Source: Rhododendron vialii (taxonomy: Eukaryota; Streptophyta; Magnoliopsida; Ericales; Ericaceae). From it: DNA of 64,000 nucleotides. Of this stretch, positions 23,750 to 35,475 are shown in pieces. Numbering within the stretch: position 1 is the stretch's first letter; every line of letters starts with the position of its first letter. Both the position numbers and the translations under genes were made by a program. The stretch covers positions 2,993,501-3,057,500 of the forward strand of contig NC_080568.1 of the NCBI RefSeq assembly GCF_030253575.1, written 5' to 3'. The notes under the pieces were generated by a model. It searched no databases. It was not told the DNA's origin and saw only the letters and a program-made list of their open reading frames with translations.

Positions 23750-24113
23750 TGCTATGGGCACATTATTTGGTGCACACCAAATGTACACTGCATTTTTTGG
23801 GACCCACTTTGGGATTTCACACAAATAATCGGAGCCGTTCAATTTTTTCATACTATTTTTTGAGGATCCCTATAAAAAAATCAGTTCAATTAGGTATCGG
23901 TACGGGCTCGATCAACTCTTTGCTCAAATTTTAGTTAGCAAATTGGACATAAAATCGACCAAACCTTTATTGATATCCAATTGAACTAATTTTTTACAAC
24001 AATCTTTATAAAAGTGTTTTGACCAAATAAAGAAACTCCGAAGTCCGATCATTTGTGTGAAATCCCGAAATACAGTGTACAAATAATTTACACGAAATGG
24101 TGTACCCATAGGT
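23750..24113. mobile_element. Foldback MITE
   Basis: Left end CTATGGGCACATTATTTGGTG and right end TTTACACGAAATGGTGTACCCATAG are inverted partners. Inner blocks TGGGATTTCACACAAATAATCGGA and TCCGATCATTTGTGTGAAATCCC also pair, as do AAAAATCAGTTCAATTAGG and CCAATTGAACTAATTTTTT. About 364 bp. The inner sequence (AATAATC-GAGCCGTTCAAT, AGTTCAAT) resembles the foldback elements at 31090 and 35928, so they are one superfamily. Confidence 0.75.
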
Positions 24114-24214
24114 CTATTGTTATAAGCACCTCTTTGCCGATCTCAAAGGCCAAAGCCTTACACTCCACAACTCAACCGATAAACTCGAAACTCCACCCGA
24201 GTCGTCAGCCCGAT

Positions 24215-24259
24215 ACGTGTCAACTCCAAATCGACAGGCCAACACGTGTCATCACGTGG
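24215..24259. promoter_or_regulatory. Cluster of three ACGTG (ABRE/G-box) motifs
   Basis: ACGTGTC at 24215-24221, CACGTGTC at 24243-24250 and CACGTGG at 24253-24259 lie within 45 bases. Such clusters act as abscisic-acid response elements through bZIP factors. Just downstream is pyrimidine-rich leader-like DNA (24330-24410) and an exon-donor-like CCA|GTAAGAA at about 24410. This could be the promoter of the membrane-protein gene at 26559, with a ~2-kb 5'-UTR intron ending at TTTTCAG near 26448. That link is inference. Confidence 0.45.
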
Positions 24260-24771
24260 AAGCTACACTTGTAAAAGCCGTTAAAGACAACGTAGGCTCT
24301 GCCCAATTTTTGGCCACAAAAACGACCATTTTAATCCCTCTGTTTCTTTACCACCCCGTTAGCTTTGCTTTCGAATCTGCACTCTTTCGTGTTCGAGTTC
24401 GTTTAACCAGTAAGAATCCCTTCATTATTTTCTTTCTTCCTTTATTGGTCTCGTAAATTCAGATCCCACGTTTATGTAAAGTTTTTCTGCTTGGTATGAA
24501 TTTTTTTGTTTTGGTAATGTAAGGTATTCGGGACCAGTTTGATCGAACCTCGAATGATTTCTTGTAGCCCCTCCCATTCCCACGGCCGTTTTACACTCTT
24601 ATACGGGGTGAGGTGATCCTAAAAATTATTGACAAGTAGAATTGGAGGCGGCAAATCCTTGAGTCCAGGCCAAGTGGTCAACCCCTTGGGATTCTTTTCA
24701 GATGTTTTTTTTTTTGGCTGAATCACACAAGAACTCTTCACTTCCTCTTTCGGTTGTTAGGTTAGGAGCAG

Positions 24772-25218
24772 GGTCGGCTCTGAGATTTTGAAGGCCTAAG
24801 ACGATCTTTAAAAGTGAGGCCCTTAGTAATTGTAAACGAAAATCAAATAAAAAGTCGATCACACTAAATAATTTTGATTCCGATATAGTATTTGTTTGTA
24901 ATGGGAAGTACTGGAGTAGTAGTGTTTAAGGAGAAAAAAATATGCATCCATGCACCCACTACACTGAATAATTTTAAAGGGCCCAAGGGATTTTGGCGAT
25001 CCGTGACCTTTTATTCCTCATTTTTGTTTTTTTTTTCTTTTTGTTTTTTTCTGCGTTCCGTGTTCCATTTTTCCAAATGTAAAATGTCTTCCTTGATTTA
25101 AAATTGGGCTCCAAAACAATACATATATACTAGGTCCTAAAATAAGTAGGGCTCTAATTTTTTGATATTTTTGGGGCTTAAGGCTCAAGCCTCTTGGGCC
25201 TTAGCCCAAAGCCAGCAG
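24772..25218. mobile_element. Non-autonomous element with GTCGGCTCTGAG ends
   Basis: Left GGGTCGGCTCTGAGATTTTGAAGGCCTAAG and right CTTAAGGCTCAAGCCTCTTGGGCCTTAGCCCAAAGCC are loosely inverted. The GGCCT(A/T)AG ends are those of a widespread hAT-like repeat. A fragment of the same family lies at about 52125-52200 (GGCCCGGCCTTGAGATTT). Only short unconserved frames inside. Confidence 0.5.
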
Positions 25219-25354
25219 TGGTTAGGAGCAAGTTCATCGGTTAGTGCTAAAATGACATTGCCAAATAGCTTTGCTACATTGCCAAAAAACAAAACAAAAA
25301 AAAAAAAAAAACAATGCAACCGCACCGGTTTGGGGCCATTTCGTTACAATCTCA

Positions 25355-25457
25355 AAACCAAATCTTTAGATTAAACTCATCTCATTAAGTATGCAAAATC
25401 AAATTGAAAATCAGATCTTTAGATTAAACTCATCTCATTAAGTATGCAAATCAAATT
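25355..25457. repeat. ~52-bp tandem duplication
   Basis: Two adjacent units both containing ATCTTTAGATTAAACTCATC then TCATTAAGTATGCAAA and TCAAATTG. Nearly identical, so recent. Non-coding. Confidence 0.85.
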
Positions 25458-26162
25458 GCTTACATGATGAGGCAAGTTTGGCAGTTGTCAAAGTTGAAGC
25501 CAAATTTTGGCTTTTGACGCGGGATTTGGCAGAAGGGTGGATGCAATGCAATTTTGTCCCCAAGAGCTTCAGTTTGTTGTTAGTATTGTTAGGCTTGTTA
25601 AGCCATTGTTGAATTGTTGGGCATTTGAATCCCCTGTTCCCCTTCGAACTTAAATTGAAGTCATTTTGATCTGCATACGTTTCTGTACTAGTCACTCGTG
25701 TACATTCATTTCCTTTATCCTACCTGTCCCTGCGCAGCGTATTACTGGCTCATTAGTTACGCCGATAATATTTTGAATATCAGGCCTTTTGAATTATTTG
25801 TTGGTTAAAGGTCATTGGTTGCTAGCTTTTTTTTGGATCAAAGGTCTAATTGTATAGGAAATGCACTCTTTAGGTACGTTTTTTTTGTCCTCCTTATGGA
25901 TGAAGTTATCGTGTATCTGCACCTTATCACATAGCCGCATGCCCACGTCACATGATTCTCATCTCGAAAATAAGCCATGTGTCCACCTCACATGACAATC
26001 CTATCTGAGAAGGAACACACTTCAGTCACACAAACTCACACAGACACACAAAAGGGGAGAGGGGGCTGTGCAGAGTGTGTAGTAGACCCCTGTCCCTTTG
26101 TGAGAGTGTGTGTTAGTGTGTCTGTGTGGACCCCTTTTTCTTCGCGAGCACGTGTAAAAGTA

Positions 26163-26251
<89 letters not shown>

Positions 26252-26558
26252 GTGGGATTTTAGAACGAAGGAGAAGGAACCCAATCCGACACTACGTAGT
26301 GGATGTCAATAGCAAAAATAGATTATGTTTATATTGTTTGGTTGGTTGTGATCACTAGTAAATATTGCATCTAAATGCTAGCTTATCAATGGATGGACAT
26401 GAAGATGCTATTTTCTCTGTATGCCTAAGAAGTACCTTGTCTTTTCAGGTTTCAAGTTTCATCTCTTCTTAAATGAGTATCTAAAAATTCTTCCTTTGAA
26501 CCCTTGAGAAAATCCAGCATACAGCAGAGTCAACAGACTAGAACCAAGCAGAAGAAAA
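25458..26558. other. 5' flank of the membrane-protein gene
   Basis: No separate gene. Holds a GT/GA microsatellite (26164-26249) and, at about 26448, a TGTCTTTTCAG|GTTTC acceptor-like site about 110 bases before the ATG, which suggests a 5'-UTR intron. Confidence 0.4.
26164..26249. repeat. Compound (GT)n(GA)n microsatellite
   Basis: About 12 GT units followed by about 29 GA units without interruption. Length is likely polymorphic. It lies about 310 bases upstream of the start codon at 26559. Confidence 0.97.
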
Positions 26559-28303
26559 ATGTCGGGCATATCCCTAGCCGTTGCTCCTCGTTCTGAGCCT
26601 GATGAAACCACCACTATGGACACCAACCAAAAGCCCCTACAGCATGGTCAGCAGCGGAGCCAGGTAGCAATGGGAGGTACAATGGGTTCACTCCGCGTGG
26701 TTGAACTCCAACTAGTGGCCTTCATAATGGTCTTCTCAGCCAGCGGGCTTGTCCCCCTCATAGACCTAATCTTTCCGGTCCTTGCCACAGCCTATTTCAT
26801 CGCCCTATCACGACTAGCCTTCCCGTCACATGGTACCACCGCTAGATCACCTGAAATCTTCCGAGGAAGTGGACTCTTTCGCGCGTATGTGGTGGTGGGA
26901 ACGACAATAGGGCTGTTTTTGCCACTTGCTTATGTTTTGGGTGGATTCGCTAGAGGCGATGATCATGCGGTGCGATCCGCGGCGCCCCACTTGTTCTTGC
27001 TTGCGTGTCAGATTCTAATCGAGAATGTGATCAGTGGGTTAGCGCTATTTTCCCCTCCCGTGAGGGCGTTGGTTCCGCTGCTGTATACTATTAGGAGGAT
27101 CTTTGTTATCATTGATTGGATACAGGATGTGTGGATCAACAAAGCTTTGCCTGCCAATGCCCCTTTCAAGGTGAGTGTTCATTTGCACAATTGATCTTTC
27201 TTGTATGCCCAAATTCTCGTATATTCTAATACTTCATCTACAGAAAGACCATTTTGCCAAGAACTGTCATAAAGGATGAACTTCCATGCCGAGCTAAAAA
27301 AAAAGGATGAACTCCCGCTATTATTTCTTGGTGCATCGCCGTTGGTTTTATTGAATTCTTCAGAACTGAAGCCATTTATTGGCATTGGTTCCAGATATTT
27401 TGGCTAAGCGATAACATTTTTTTGACTTGCTGTGGGTGCAAGTTGCAAGAGTGTCATTTCCCCAAAAAAAATAAAAAAAAATTCCCAAAACAAAAAATGT
27501 TGCAAGAGTGTCAAGATGCAAAGAAATATCAATGTTGTTCAACTGCTCTTTCTCTATGGTTGGATCAATGCATTCATGGTGATGTGGCAAGTTTGATAAA
27601 TTTGGAACAACAAATGGCTTTGCTGAAATTTGGCAATAGCTTTAGCTCACTAGTGGAGCTACTATTCTGTTGTTCACAAGCTAAATTTGTCTTTGGCAAC
27701 TCATTAGCACATTAGTTCGCCTGCTCTTATGATCTTATTTTCCGAAGTTGCTCCAGTGCCAAATCAATTTTTTGGTTTAACCTAATCGTAGGCATTGGAT
27801 CGATAAGAACAACTCTTGCAGATTTGAACCTGAAATACAGCAATGCCTATTGGTCATGTGGCCAACATGGCTCAAGAATTAACAAAAACTATTTTTGGCT
27901 ACAGATTTAGCGGGTCATTGAAGAGCATTGTTTGAGAGGTCTTGCTAACATATGGCTTTGGCAAGGAAAATGAAATCTGAAATGCTCATATTATCTGAGA
28001 ATATATATGAGTATGGGAATTGCATGTGGGAATAATCTTTTATTTGCATACTGGCAGAGTGGGTCCTAATAATAATGTTTGGTGGTGCAGGATATTGGAT
28101 GGTATTGGTTTGGGAGAACTCTAGCAGTTGCCAATCTGATCTACTTTTCCATCAATCTCTTTGGTTTCTTGATTCCTCAATTCCTTCCAAAGGCGTTCGA
28201 GATATATTTCCGGGAGAGGGACGAGATACTTGCGAAAACTGCAGAGGACAAGCGTTCCGCAGCTGCAGATAATTCCCGGGTCACAGACAAGAAATCTGAT
28301 TGA
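26559..28303 (+). CDS. Multi-pass membrane protein, DUF7733-like
   Basis: Two exons, 26559-27170 and 28091-28303, with a GT-AG intron (AAG|GTGAGT ... GTGCAG|GATATT) in phase 0; 274 residues. The first ~45 residues are polar. Hydrophobic segments are at about 48-66, 69-87, 108-130, 143-164 and 170-186 (exon 1) and about 216-235 (exon 2, LAVANLIYFSINLFGFLIPQ). The tail is charged (FRERDEILAKTAEDKR). WIQDVWINK and DIGWYWFGRTLA flank the splice junction. It matches in layout a plant-only family of uncharacterised membrane proteins I know as DUF7733; the name is from memory and moderately sure. No catalytic motif is visible. The ATG context (AAAATGTCG) is good. The intron holds a near-empty LINE insertion. 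Confidence 0.85.
27271..27314 (+). mobile_element. Tail-only LINE insertion in an intron
   Basis: AAAGGATGAACT at 27271-27282 is repeated after the A run (within 27302-27315). Between the copies lie only a few bases ending GCCGAGCT and about nine A. GCCGAG plus poly(A) is also the 3' end of the LINE at 61126, so this looks like a target-primed insertion cut short almost at once. Confidence 0.6.
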
Positions 28304-30440
28304 TTTTGTTTTCGTAGCACATCGCAGGTACTTTGTGGTGTGTTTTTGTTTTCCGAAACCTAGTAAGCAGTTCTACGTGTATGAATTTTGTTGGGTTTTC
28401 TTCTTGTTAAGTTGGCCGTGTCGTTTGAATTCAGAACTGTTAGTATCAATTTCCAGAGTGACCATTTCTTCTCTAGTAGATGAGCTTAATCTTACTTGAG
28501 TTTAAGCTTATTCCCTTATAATTGGAAATTGGTTCTACTTTCACATTCTACGACTTGGTACATGTGGGAACTCAAAAACACATGCGCACAAAGTGAGAAC
28601 GGAACATTTGGGGCGGTTTCATCGGCTTAAACTTTTAAGTGAGTACGAGATCAAAGATGTTCATGCCGTTGTAGCCAACAATGGATATTAGACAAGGACG
28701 ACGACTCGGAAAACTACCATGTTAGCTCTTTTAGGGTGGTTAGAAACTGGAGTAAGTATTGTCATCACTCATGCCATTGTCACATGGTGTGATACTGCTG
28801 TGATCGACCAATTGTATGCTTAAGAGTTTGGTAGGCGTGTGTGATGGGATGCTACTCCTTTTGGAAAGGCTTGGTTGCTTTTGTTGTTTCTAGCCTCGCT
28901 GGTTATGTGTGTTTTCGTGCTTGAGCAATTTGGTTGTATGACTAGGTTGGGTTGTCACAAAAATCGTTCATAGTGCACTGTTCCATGTAGTGTAAACTCA
29001 AAATAGTTTATCATGTCAGATGAAAATGACATATCGACTGCTGGACAGTCAATTGACTGAAGTGATAATTAGCATTGCGTTCAACTGATTGAGCAGTGAG
29101 CAGTGTTCTACGGTCTATTAATCTCGAAAACTAAATTTTGTATGTTAGTTTTTCAATAAATATATTTGAAAATGTACTTATAATTCAACAAATATATTGT
29201 GTTAAATTTAAAATATGCGGCAATGCGACGATGGAATCAGGAGTCGGGCTTACCTAGGTTCGAACTGAAACGGCCCAACGATCAAGACACATCGCCTTTT
29301 GGCCATGTGCTTTTTAGCCGTTTGAGGCCGTTTTAGGAAATATTTGTTTTCTTTATGGAGTAACTTTTAGTAGGAATTTTCGTTTCAGTCCATTCTTTTT
29401 GGAGAAGTCTTAGATTTTTCTATATTTTCTGAATTTATAATAATTTTGGGTTTTTCCAAAATTAGTATTTTTTTTCATTTTCCAGCTAGGGTTAGGGTTT
29501 GCTCCCCATATAATGAGTTGGAAGCCTTAGAGCAAAGCAGTTTTTGATTATTATTGAATGAGAAAGAGTCTAGAGAAAGTCTCTAAATCTATCTCATTTG
29601 TGATTGTCCTTGTTGTGCATTTGTTCTTTGATTCATAGTTTCGCCCTGCATCAATTTGCGAGAATGTGGATTATAGTAAGTTAGGCCCCGTTCTGCTAAC
29701 AAAAATAGGCACTTATTTTTTGAATTAAAGGTGATGTATTGTGAATAAATGACTTGTCTCGTAAATCGAAAAATAAGTATTTAAAAAATAAGAATCTTAG
29801 GGGAACGGAGTTAACGACAAGTATTGTGTGAAAAATATGTCATAAACAGACATAAGACATGTCAAAAAGTTTGACAAATAAAGCATGAAATTTGGTCCAA
29901 AATCTCAAAAAATATGACACTAAATGGAACTCACATTTTCATTTCTTTTAGGGCAAATGATTTTTGCACTATATTTTTTTATAAGAATTTTTTTAAATGT
30001 GTCTCTTAGTGTTTTTGTTATAGTGTGTAATCGAAGCTCTAAATCAAATCAATTTTCTTCTTTTACGATATGATGATGATGTAAAACTAGAGTATGAAAA
30101 TCAGTACTACTACTACTACTTATTATATAGTACTTTCTAGGGTCCAGCGGGAAAGATCGGGAAAAGAAAGATAGTGGGGATGCCGTGGTGGTGATTCTTT
30201 ATTTATTTATTTATATATATATATATATATGTATATCACTTTTGGAACTCAAATTATGCTATGCACTGCTACATGTGCTTTAATAAACGCCTCCTTTTTG
30301 GTCGGTTGTCGTTTTCCAGTTCCCCTGCAATGGACCATCGTGAAAACACAGTTTATTTATCCTGAAAATGAGAGACCATTCAACAGTGCGTGTGCGAAAT
30401 AAAAGTAGTATATACTGTTTGTTTTTTTAGACACGGTCAG
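28304..30440. other. Intergenic; decayed LTR-like stretch; microsatellites
   Basis: 3' flank of the membrane-protein gene, then no gene. 29220-29690 resembles an LTR: CCATATAATGAG as a TATA box near 29506, GAGAAAGAGTCTAGAGAAAGTCTC, and an end near CGCCCTGCATCA. Ends and duplication are not clear. 30110-30240 has ACT, TTTA and TA short repeats. Confidence 0.35.
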
Positions 30441-30445
30441 AGTTA

Positions 30446-30985
30446 GGAATGGCAATGGGCCGGGTTTTTCCGTATCTCGATCCGGCTTGAAAATTATTAC
30501 ACTGTCCCGACCCGATCCGACTTCAACCGGGTATTTTTTTGGTATCCCCGTTCCAGTCCCGATCGAGAAACGGGTTTACCAGCCCCGCCCTGCAAGAAAT
30601 TTTAAAAATTTGGTAATCTAAAAGCAAAATAAAAGAAAATAGTTATAAAAAAAAGTGGTAGTTTAGTATAATGGTGAAAAAAAAAGAAAGTATAATGATG
30701 AAAATATAAAGTTAAGAATAAGGTTTTTTTAGTATAATGAGATAATAATATTAGGGTAAAAATGTTAAATTTTAAGTATAATGATAATTAAATTAGGATA
30801 AAAATATAATTATATACATTACATAATATAAGTATATGTCGGGGCGGGGTACTTTTACCCCGAACCCTACCTGAATCCGATTGGGTTTTGCAATTTTAAT
30901 CGCGACCTCGACCCTATACCCGAAAATGAGTTGGAAAACTCGCCCCGTTTGGGATGGGGCGGGTTTGGGGCAAGTTTATGGGGAC
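30446..30985. repeat. GGGCCGGGT-type dispersed element
   Basis: Starts GGAATGGCAATGGGCCGGGT and ends with GGGGCGGGTTTGGGGCAAG, each rich in CCCGACCCGA or CCCCGTTTGGG blocks, around an AT-rich middle of GTATAATGAT-type units. This is the pattern of a common plant hAT-like MITE. Non-coding. Confidence 0.5.
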
Positions 30986-31089
30986 AAAAGAATTCACAAC
31001 TCAAGAATCAAAACCTAGTCATTTGTGTGGAGCGCAAGTTCTCCATCTAAAAACCGGACTAATATCATAACCATTCTTTGGGTACCGAC

Positions 31090-31420
31090 CAAAGGGTACA
31101 CCGCCCACCATGCGAGGTCCACTCTGGGTCCCACACGAATGATCTGATCCGTTCAATAATTTCGAAATAAGTTTTCGAGTGGTTAGACCTCGGTCAAAAT
31201 CAGTTCAATTCAATACGTGTAGGTGTTTAATCTAGTTTTTTAATTTTTTATTTAGATTATAGGATATATTTGAATGAAAAATTAAAAGATTAAATCGAAT
31301 ATGTATATGTATCAAATTGAGCTAATTTTCCCGGAACCACTCAAAAAATAATTTTAAAATTATCAAATAGGTCGAATCATTAGTGAGGGACCCAAACTGA
31401 GCCCCGTGACGGTCAGTGCA
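31090..31420. mobile_element. Foldback MITE, decayed
   Basis: GGGTACCGACCAAAGGGTACACC and CCACTCTGGGTCCCACACGAATGATC on the left have weak inverted partners (GGTCGAATCATTAGTGAGGGACCCAAAC) on the right. The inner AAAATCAGTTCAATTCAATAC pairs with ATCAAATTGAGCTAATTTT. Same superfamily as 23750 and 35928. Confidence 0.55.
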
Positions 31421-31429
31421 CCTTTGACA

Positions 31430-31625
31430 GGTGCATTAAGCATTTTCAGCTGAATCAAAGCCCAATTGGTAACTCCTGACTCTCCCTTATGAGAGACCAG
31501 AGTTCGAATCTTGTTGTGGGTGATTTGTGAATTCAGAGCTATAAAATAGCCTCTAAACCCCTTATGAACTAATTCATTAACTTTTCTCACTAATCTCCGT
31601 CGATGTATACAATATTGGAAAAAAG
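31430..31625 (+). repeat. tRNA-derived SINE, family 2
   Basis: A-box-like AAAGCCCAATTGGTAACTC, an anticodon-arm-like segment, then B-box GAGTTCGAATCTTG, followed by GAGCTATAAAATAGCCTCTAAACC and an end CTCCGTCGATGTATACAATATTGG plus A-rich tail. Same family as 35300-35475, which has the same order of blocks. Confidence 0.65.
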
Positions 31626-31629
31626 AAGA

Positions 31630-32787
31630 AGTATGGTTTACCTCTCTCTACTACTAGATTTGTTCTTTATCTTTACAGGGCTCTTTCCCTAAAAAATGAA
31701 GGGAGCGAATCAAAGTATGGTTTACCTCTCTCTACTGGACTGGGCGGCTAGTAGATAGTATAGCTCAGCTAACAGTAAAACAGAGTCCTTTTTGTTTAGC
31801 AGCAGACGCATCCATCCGAGAGACATGGTAATAGCCCTTTCCTTGACCATCAAAACTAACACCTACTCGCTTCCTCTTGCGCGTGTACACTCGGGTCAAT
31901 TAATTGGTTATTCATTAATTGGTTATTCATAATTTCATAGTGAGAAAATCTTTCTTTCGCCTCGTTTGCTGGTTTTACGGAGTATTTGCGATGGTATTGT
32001 GTTTTAGTGTATCTATTACATTAGCATGATTCAATTTGCACAACAAAATTACACTCCGAAAATAAATTAAACTACACCACTAACCACTTAGGTTGGGTTT
32101 TCTCTATTATTTGAACTGATTAAATTAGCTAAAATTTAGATTTCGAAACAAGTCATTCTCCTCACGTACATCAATTAAAAGTCTATTTAGAGAAAACAAT
32201 TTATGTAAAGTCCTTAAGCAATAAATAAACTATTTACGAAAAACTCACCCTAAGCTAATCTCAATTAAGAAGGAAATTAGGATTAGTTAAATACAAAAGT
32301 CTGTTTCATTTGAAAATATCCACAGACAACTTAATCAGTAGTAGTTGATTGTTCTAGCTAAATTTATATTGAAAATTCTTTTTTCCAAAGCAAAATTTAT
32401 TTTATTAATATATAATATATATCAATGAGGGTTAAGAAGAGATAAACAGATGGGCTAAGAGGCTCGTCTAAAGCAAAACTACTTCATTGAAGTATAAAAA
32501 CAAAACAAACTAATAATAGTAGTAGTGAATGAAAAAGATCCGCATTTTAAAGTTGCGGAATAACACCGCACGCTCCACCTCGTCGCGTAGAATAATCTTC
32601 GGTCTAACCTGAAAATTAAGGTACGGTGACCTCTCGGCCTGCCGTGCCTATTAAGAAAAACAAAACCCTACCCTTCTCACTCTCTCTTCCCCCTTTCTCT
32701 CTCCAACCCCCTCATCACACCCATCCCAAAAAAATCACCAAAAACACTACCCACAAGAAAACCCAGCAATCCGCTACCAAGAAAACC
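31630..32787. other. Intergenic and 5' region of the next gene
   Basis: AGTATGGTTTACCTCTCTCTACT occurs twice, near 31631 and 31712, a small direct duplication. 31760-32480 is AT-rich, no gene. GTATAAAAAC near 32492 is a TATA candidate and 32640-32787 is a pyrimidine-rich leader before the ATG at 32788. Confidence 0.4.
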
Positions 32788-33561
32788 ATGAAAATGAGGA
32801 AAAACAAAGGCAAAATCCACCCTTCCCCTTCATCGTCATCTTCATCCTCGTCCACGCCTCCATCAAATTCCCTTCCAAATCAAAACGCCCTCTCCGTCCT
32901 AGCCCTGCTACCAGCCGCCATCCTCGCTCTAATCTCCGTCCTCTCGGCCGAAGACAAAGAAGTGTTGGCCTACATGGTCACAAGATCGATGAACTCGGTC
33001 AATCCGAGTCCTCCTTCGAGTGCAGAAGAAAAGATCAAGAAAAGCAGCAACGGCAAGAAACTACTGGGTAGTAGTAGCAGCAGTAGTGGTGGCCTTATTC
33101 ACAAGGCGCCTTTTTTCGATTGCGAGTGCTTCGACTGCTACAGGAGCTACTGGTTCCGCTAGGACTCCTCGCCGGACAAGGAACTGATACACCAAGCGAT
33201 AGAGGAGTTTGAGGAGTTCTTGTTCAGCCAGGAGCAGGTGAAGAGGAGCAGCAGCGGGAAGGGGAAGAGGAGAGAGAGAATCGGACGGCGGGGGCGAGAG
33301 AAGGCGAAGGAGGAGGAGACAGAGGAGGTTCTTGAGGAGGGTTTTGATGTGGGTGTGGTGGGAAATGAGGCGGAGAGTGAGGAGGCGGTGGCGGTGGAGG
33401 TGGAGGCGGAAGAGGTGGAGGCGGCGGCAGTGGTGGCGGCGGTGGGGAGGGAGGCGGCGGCGGTGGATAATTACAATAAGGGTTTGGTGAGGAAGGTGTT
33501 GCCGGACGTGGTGGGGCTGTTCAATTCGCGTTTGTGGGGGCTTTGGAGTCCGAATGTGTAG
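32788..33561 (+). pseudogene. Plant-specific single-exon gene interrupted by one in-frame TAG
   Basis: From ATG at 32788 the frame runs 124 codons to TAG at 33160-33162, then stays open in the same frame for another 132 codons to a TAG at 33559-33561. The N-terminal part has a basic MKMRKNKGK start, a Ser-rich stretch, a hydrophobic conserved block (LSVLALLPAAILALISVLS, 35-53, then EDKEVLAYMVTRS) and a Cys-rich motif FDCECFDCYRSYWFR (110-124). The second part begins DSSPDKELIHQAIEEFEEFL, goes through a Glu/Val/Ala-rich low-complexity part and ends LVRKVLPDVVGLFNSRLWGLW. In homologous plant proteins, as I remember them, the break is a Trp (SYWFRWDSSP), so TGG has become TAG by one change. Both halves still look conserved, so the mutation is recent, an assembly error, or tolerated. 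The function of the family is unknown to me. Confidence 0.85.
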
Positions 33562-34041
33562 GATTTTGAAATGTGGTCTGGGGAGAGAGAAAAAGTGTTT
33601 TTTTTTTTTTCCCTCAGCTGAATGTTAATCCCTATATAATCTATGGAGAAGTGTTTATTTCCAAGCATTTGAGTATTTTTCTGCTGCCCGTTTTTTTTTT
33701 CTTTTTCTTTCTCTTTCTATTTGGGTGAATGAAGCAGGGGGCAGTCGCCGGCGGCGAGTCTTTTTCCGGCCGATAATTCAGTCGGAGTTTTTTTTCCGGG
33801 AAATATTCTAATTACTCCTCCTTTAATGAGAGTGGATTTATTTTTGCTTAGTTGCTAAGTTTTTGTGTGTTGGTGAACCTTTTTGTTACTAGTAGTTATT
33901 TTCACATTCCTCACATTACAATTAATCAGGTTTTTGTCTTCTTGTATGTGGATATACAAAAGGATCAATCTTTTCGTGCATTTATTATTCGTATTTGAAA
34001 GGATAATAAATTTATATTGAATTTATTTTCTATATATATAT

Positions 34042-34337
34042 AGGGGTGGGCATGCCTGATACGAAAAACAAAATAAATTCATATAATTGAGCTAAAAATA
34101 AATATTTTTATGGGTAATACTATACAGTGGACATTAGTTTGATAAAATGTCAATTAAAAAAAATAAAAATTTAGCGAAAAGTAAGACTTTTTGACATGAT
34201 AATACAATTCGAAAATGACACGATCCGAAAATGACACAAAAGATTTGATAAGTTGAAAAATATTGTGAGATTTTATAAATAAGATTTTGATATATAACAC
34301 GAAAATAACACGAAATTACCTATTACCCACCCTTATA
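34042..34337. mobile_element. GGGGTGGGCA-ended hAT-like MITE
   Basis: TATAGGGGTGGGCATGCCTGATACGA at the left and TACCTATTACCCACCCTTATA at the right are inverted ends; inner ACACGA-type repeats pair with TCGTGT-type complements. About 295 bp, non-coding. Confidence 0.55.
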
Positions 34338-34659
34338 TATGTACACACTACTAATATATATAGAATTGACATTCTTGTATTTTCAGAATCGATTTATAGT
34401 GAAATTCTGCACGTTTTTGCGTGCGAACTTCTAATCTTGGCTCTCTGATATTAAAAGTCCGTATGTAAATAACGTGCGGGATTCTTCAATAAAAGTTTTC
34501 TATATACTACTATCCTATGTGAGTGTGTGAAATGCTTTGTATGGCTTTATCAGATGGTAGGGTTCCAGGGGCTGCCATGCTCTTTATTCGGTTCTCCCCT
34601 CCTTTTGAATGTCAATGGATGCGATTCTCGATGCTTTTTTTATTTTGAGAGAGATTCTT

Positions 34660-34785
34660 TTAGGAAATGATTTTGCTATTTTTTTTTTTTAACGTCACTT
34701 CCTTATAACATATTTTTGCATAAAAAATATACTTATAGAAAAATAACGTTAAAAAAAAAAGTGACAGAATCAGCAATAATCACAT
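34660..34785. mobile_element. Small hairpin MITE
   Basis: GATTTTGCTATTTTTTTTTT-AACGTCAC on the left pairs with AACGTTAAAAAAAAAAGTGAC and AGAATCAGCAATAATC on the right, around ATATTTTTGCATAAAAAATAT. About 125 bp. Confidence 0.6.
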
Positions 34786-35299
34786 TGAAGGAGTACTGGT
34801 AATTATCTTTAACCTAAAAATGGACCGGGACTCGAGTACTCTATTGACATGGTCACATGTGGATAAGTACTGCTACCCGGCAAACACAAAAGAGGAGTAC
34901 TATCATGTGGATAAGTTCTACTGCATTTTACCCCAAAATGGCCTTTCTGAATGCAGATAAGAGTAGGGGACTTGGATTTGCTATGTGGGGTAAAATTGTC
35001 AATTTGAATGGTCCCATTGTAGGGGGCAAGGTCCTTTTTCTTCCTAGTGTGTACGAAATGTTGAAGTTGGAGGAGTTGTTAGTGACATTTCTCCCATTTT
35101 GAAGTCACGTGACCACGTTTATTTTGAAATTTTGAATTTTGATTTAAATTTATAGGTAATGAGTATAGAGAAAAATATAGTAATGATAGGAAATAGGAAT
35201 AATGACTAGAGAAAGATAGAGAGAAAAATGTGAGTAATGATTGAAGAGAAATAGAATAATGATTAAAATATATCCAAAATTTAAAACCCTTAAACGAAC

Positions 35300-35475
35300 G
35301 GGGTGCTGTTGTAGCCCAATGGTATTTCCCGATCCTCCCCTCTGAGAGGCCAGGGGTCGAGCTTTGTCAGGAGCGTTTGTGGTTCAGGGCTATAGATAAC
35401 CTTTGAACCATTTGTAGATTAACTTACTAATAACCTCTCTAACCCTCGCTGATGTATCGCTTAGCAAAAAGAAAA
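35300..35475 (+). repeat. tRNA-derived SINE, family 2
   Basis: A-box-like TGTTGTAGCCCAATGGTATT, then B-box-like GGGGTCGAGCTTTG, a GTGGTTCAGGGCTATAGATAACCTTTGAACC middle and an end CTCGCTGATGTATCGCTTAGC plus an A/G tail. Block order matches 31430-31625. Confidence 0.65.

Larger units (their letters stand above)
33562..35299. other. Intergenic with two small MITEs
   Basis: 3' flank of the gene above, then AT-rich DNA. Contains the MITEs at 34042 and 34660 listed separately. No conserved coding frame; 34857-35102 is open but shows no recognisable protein. Confidence 0.35.
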
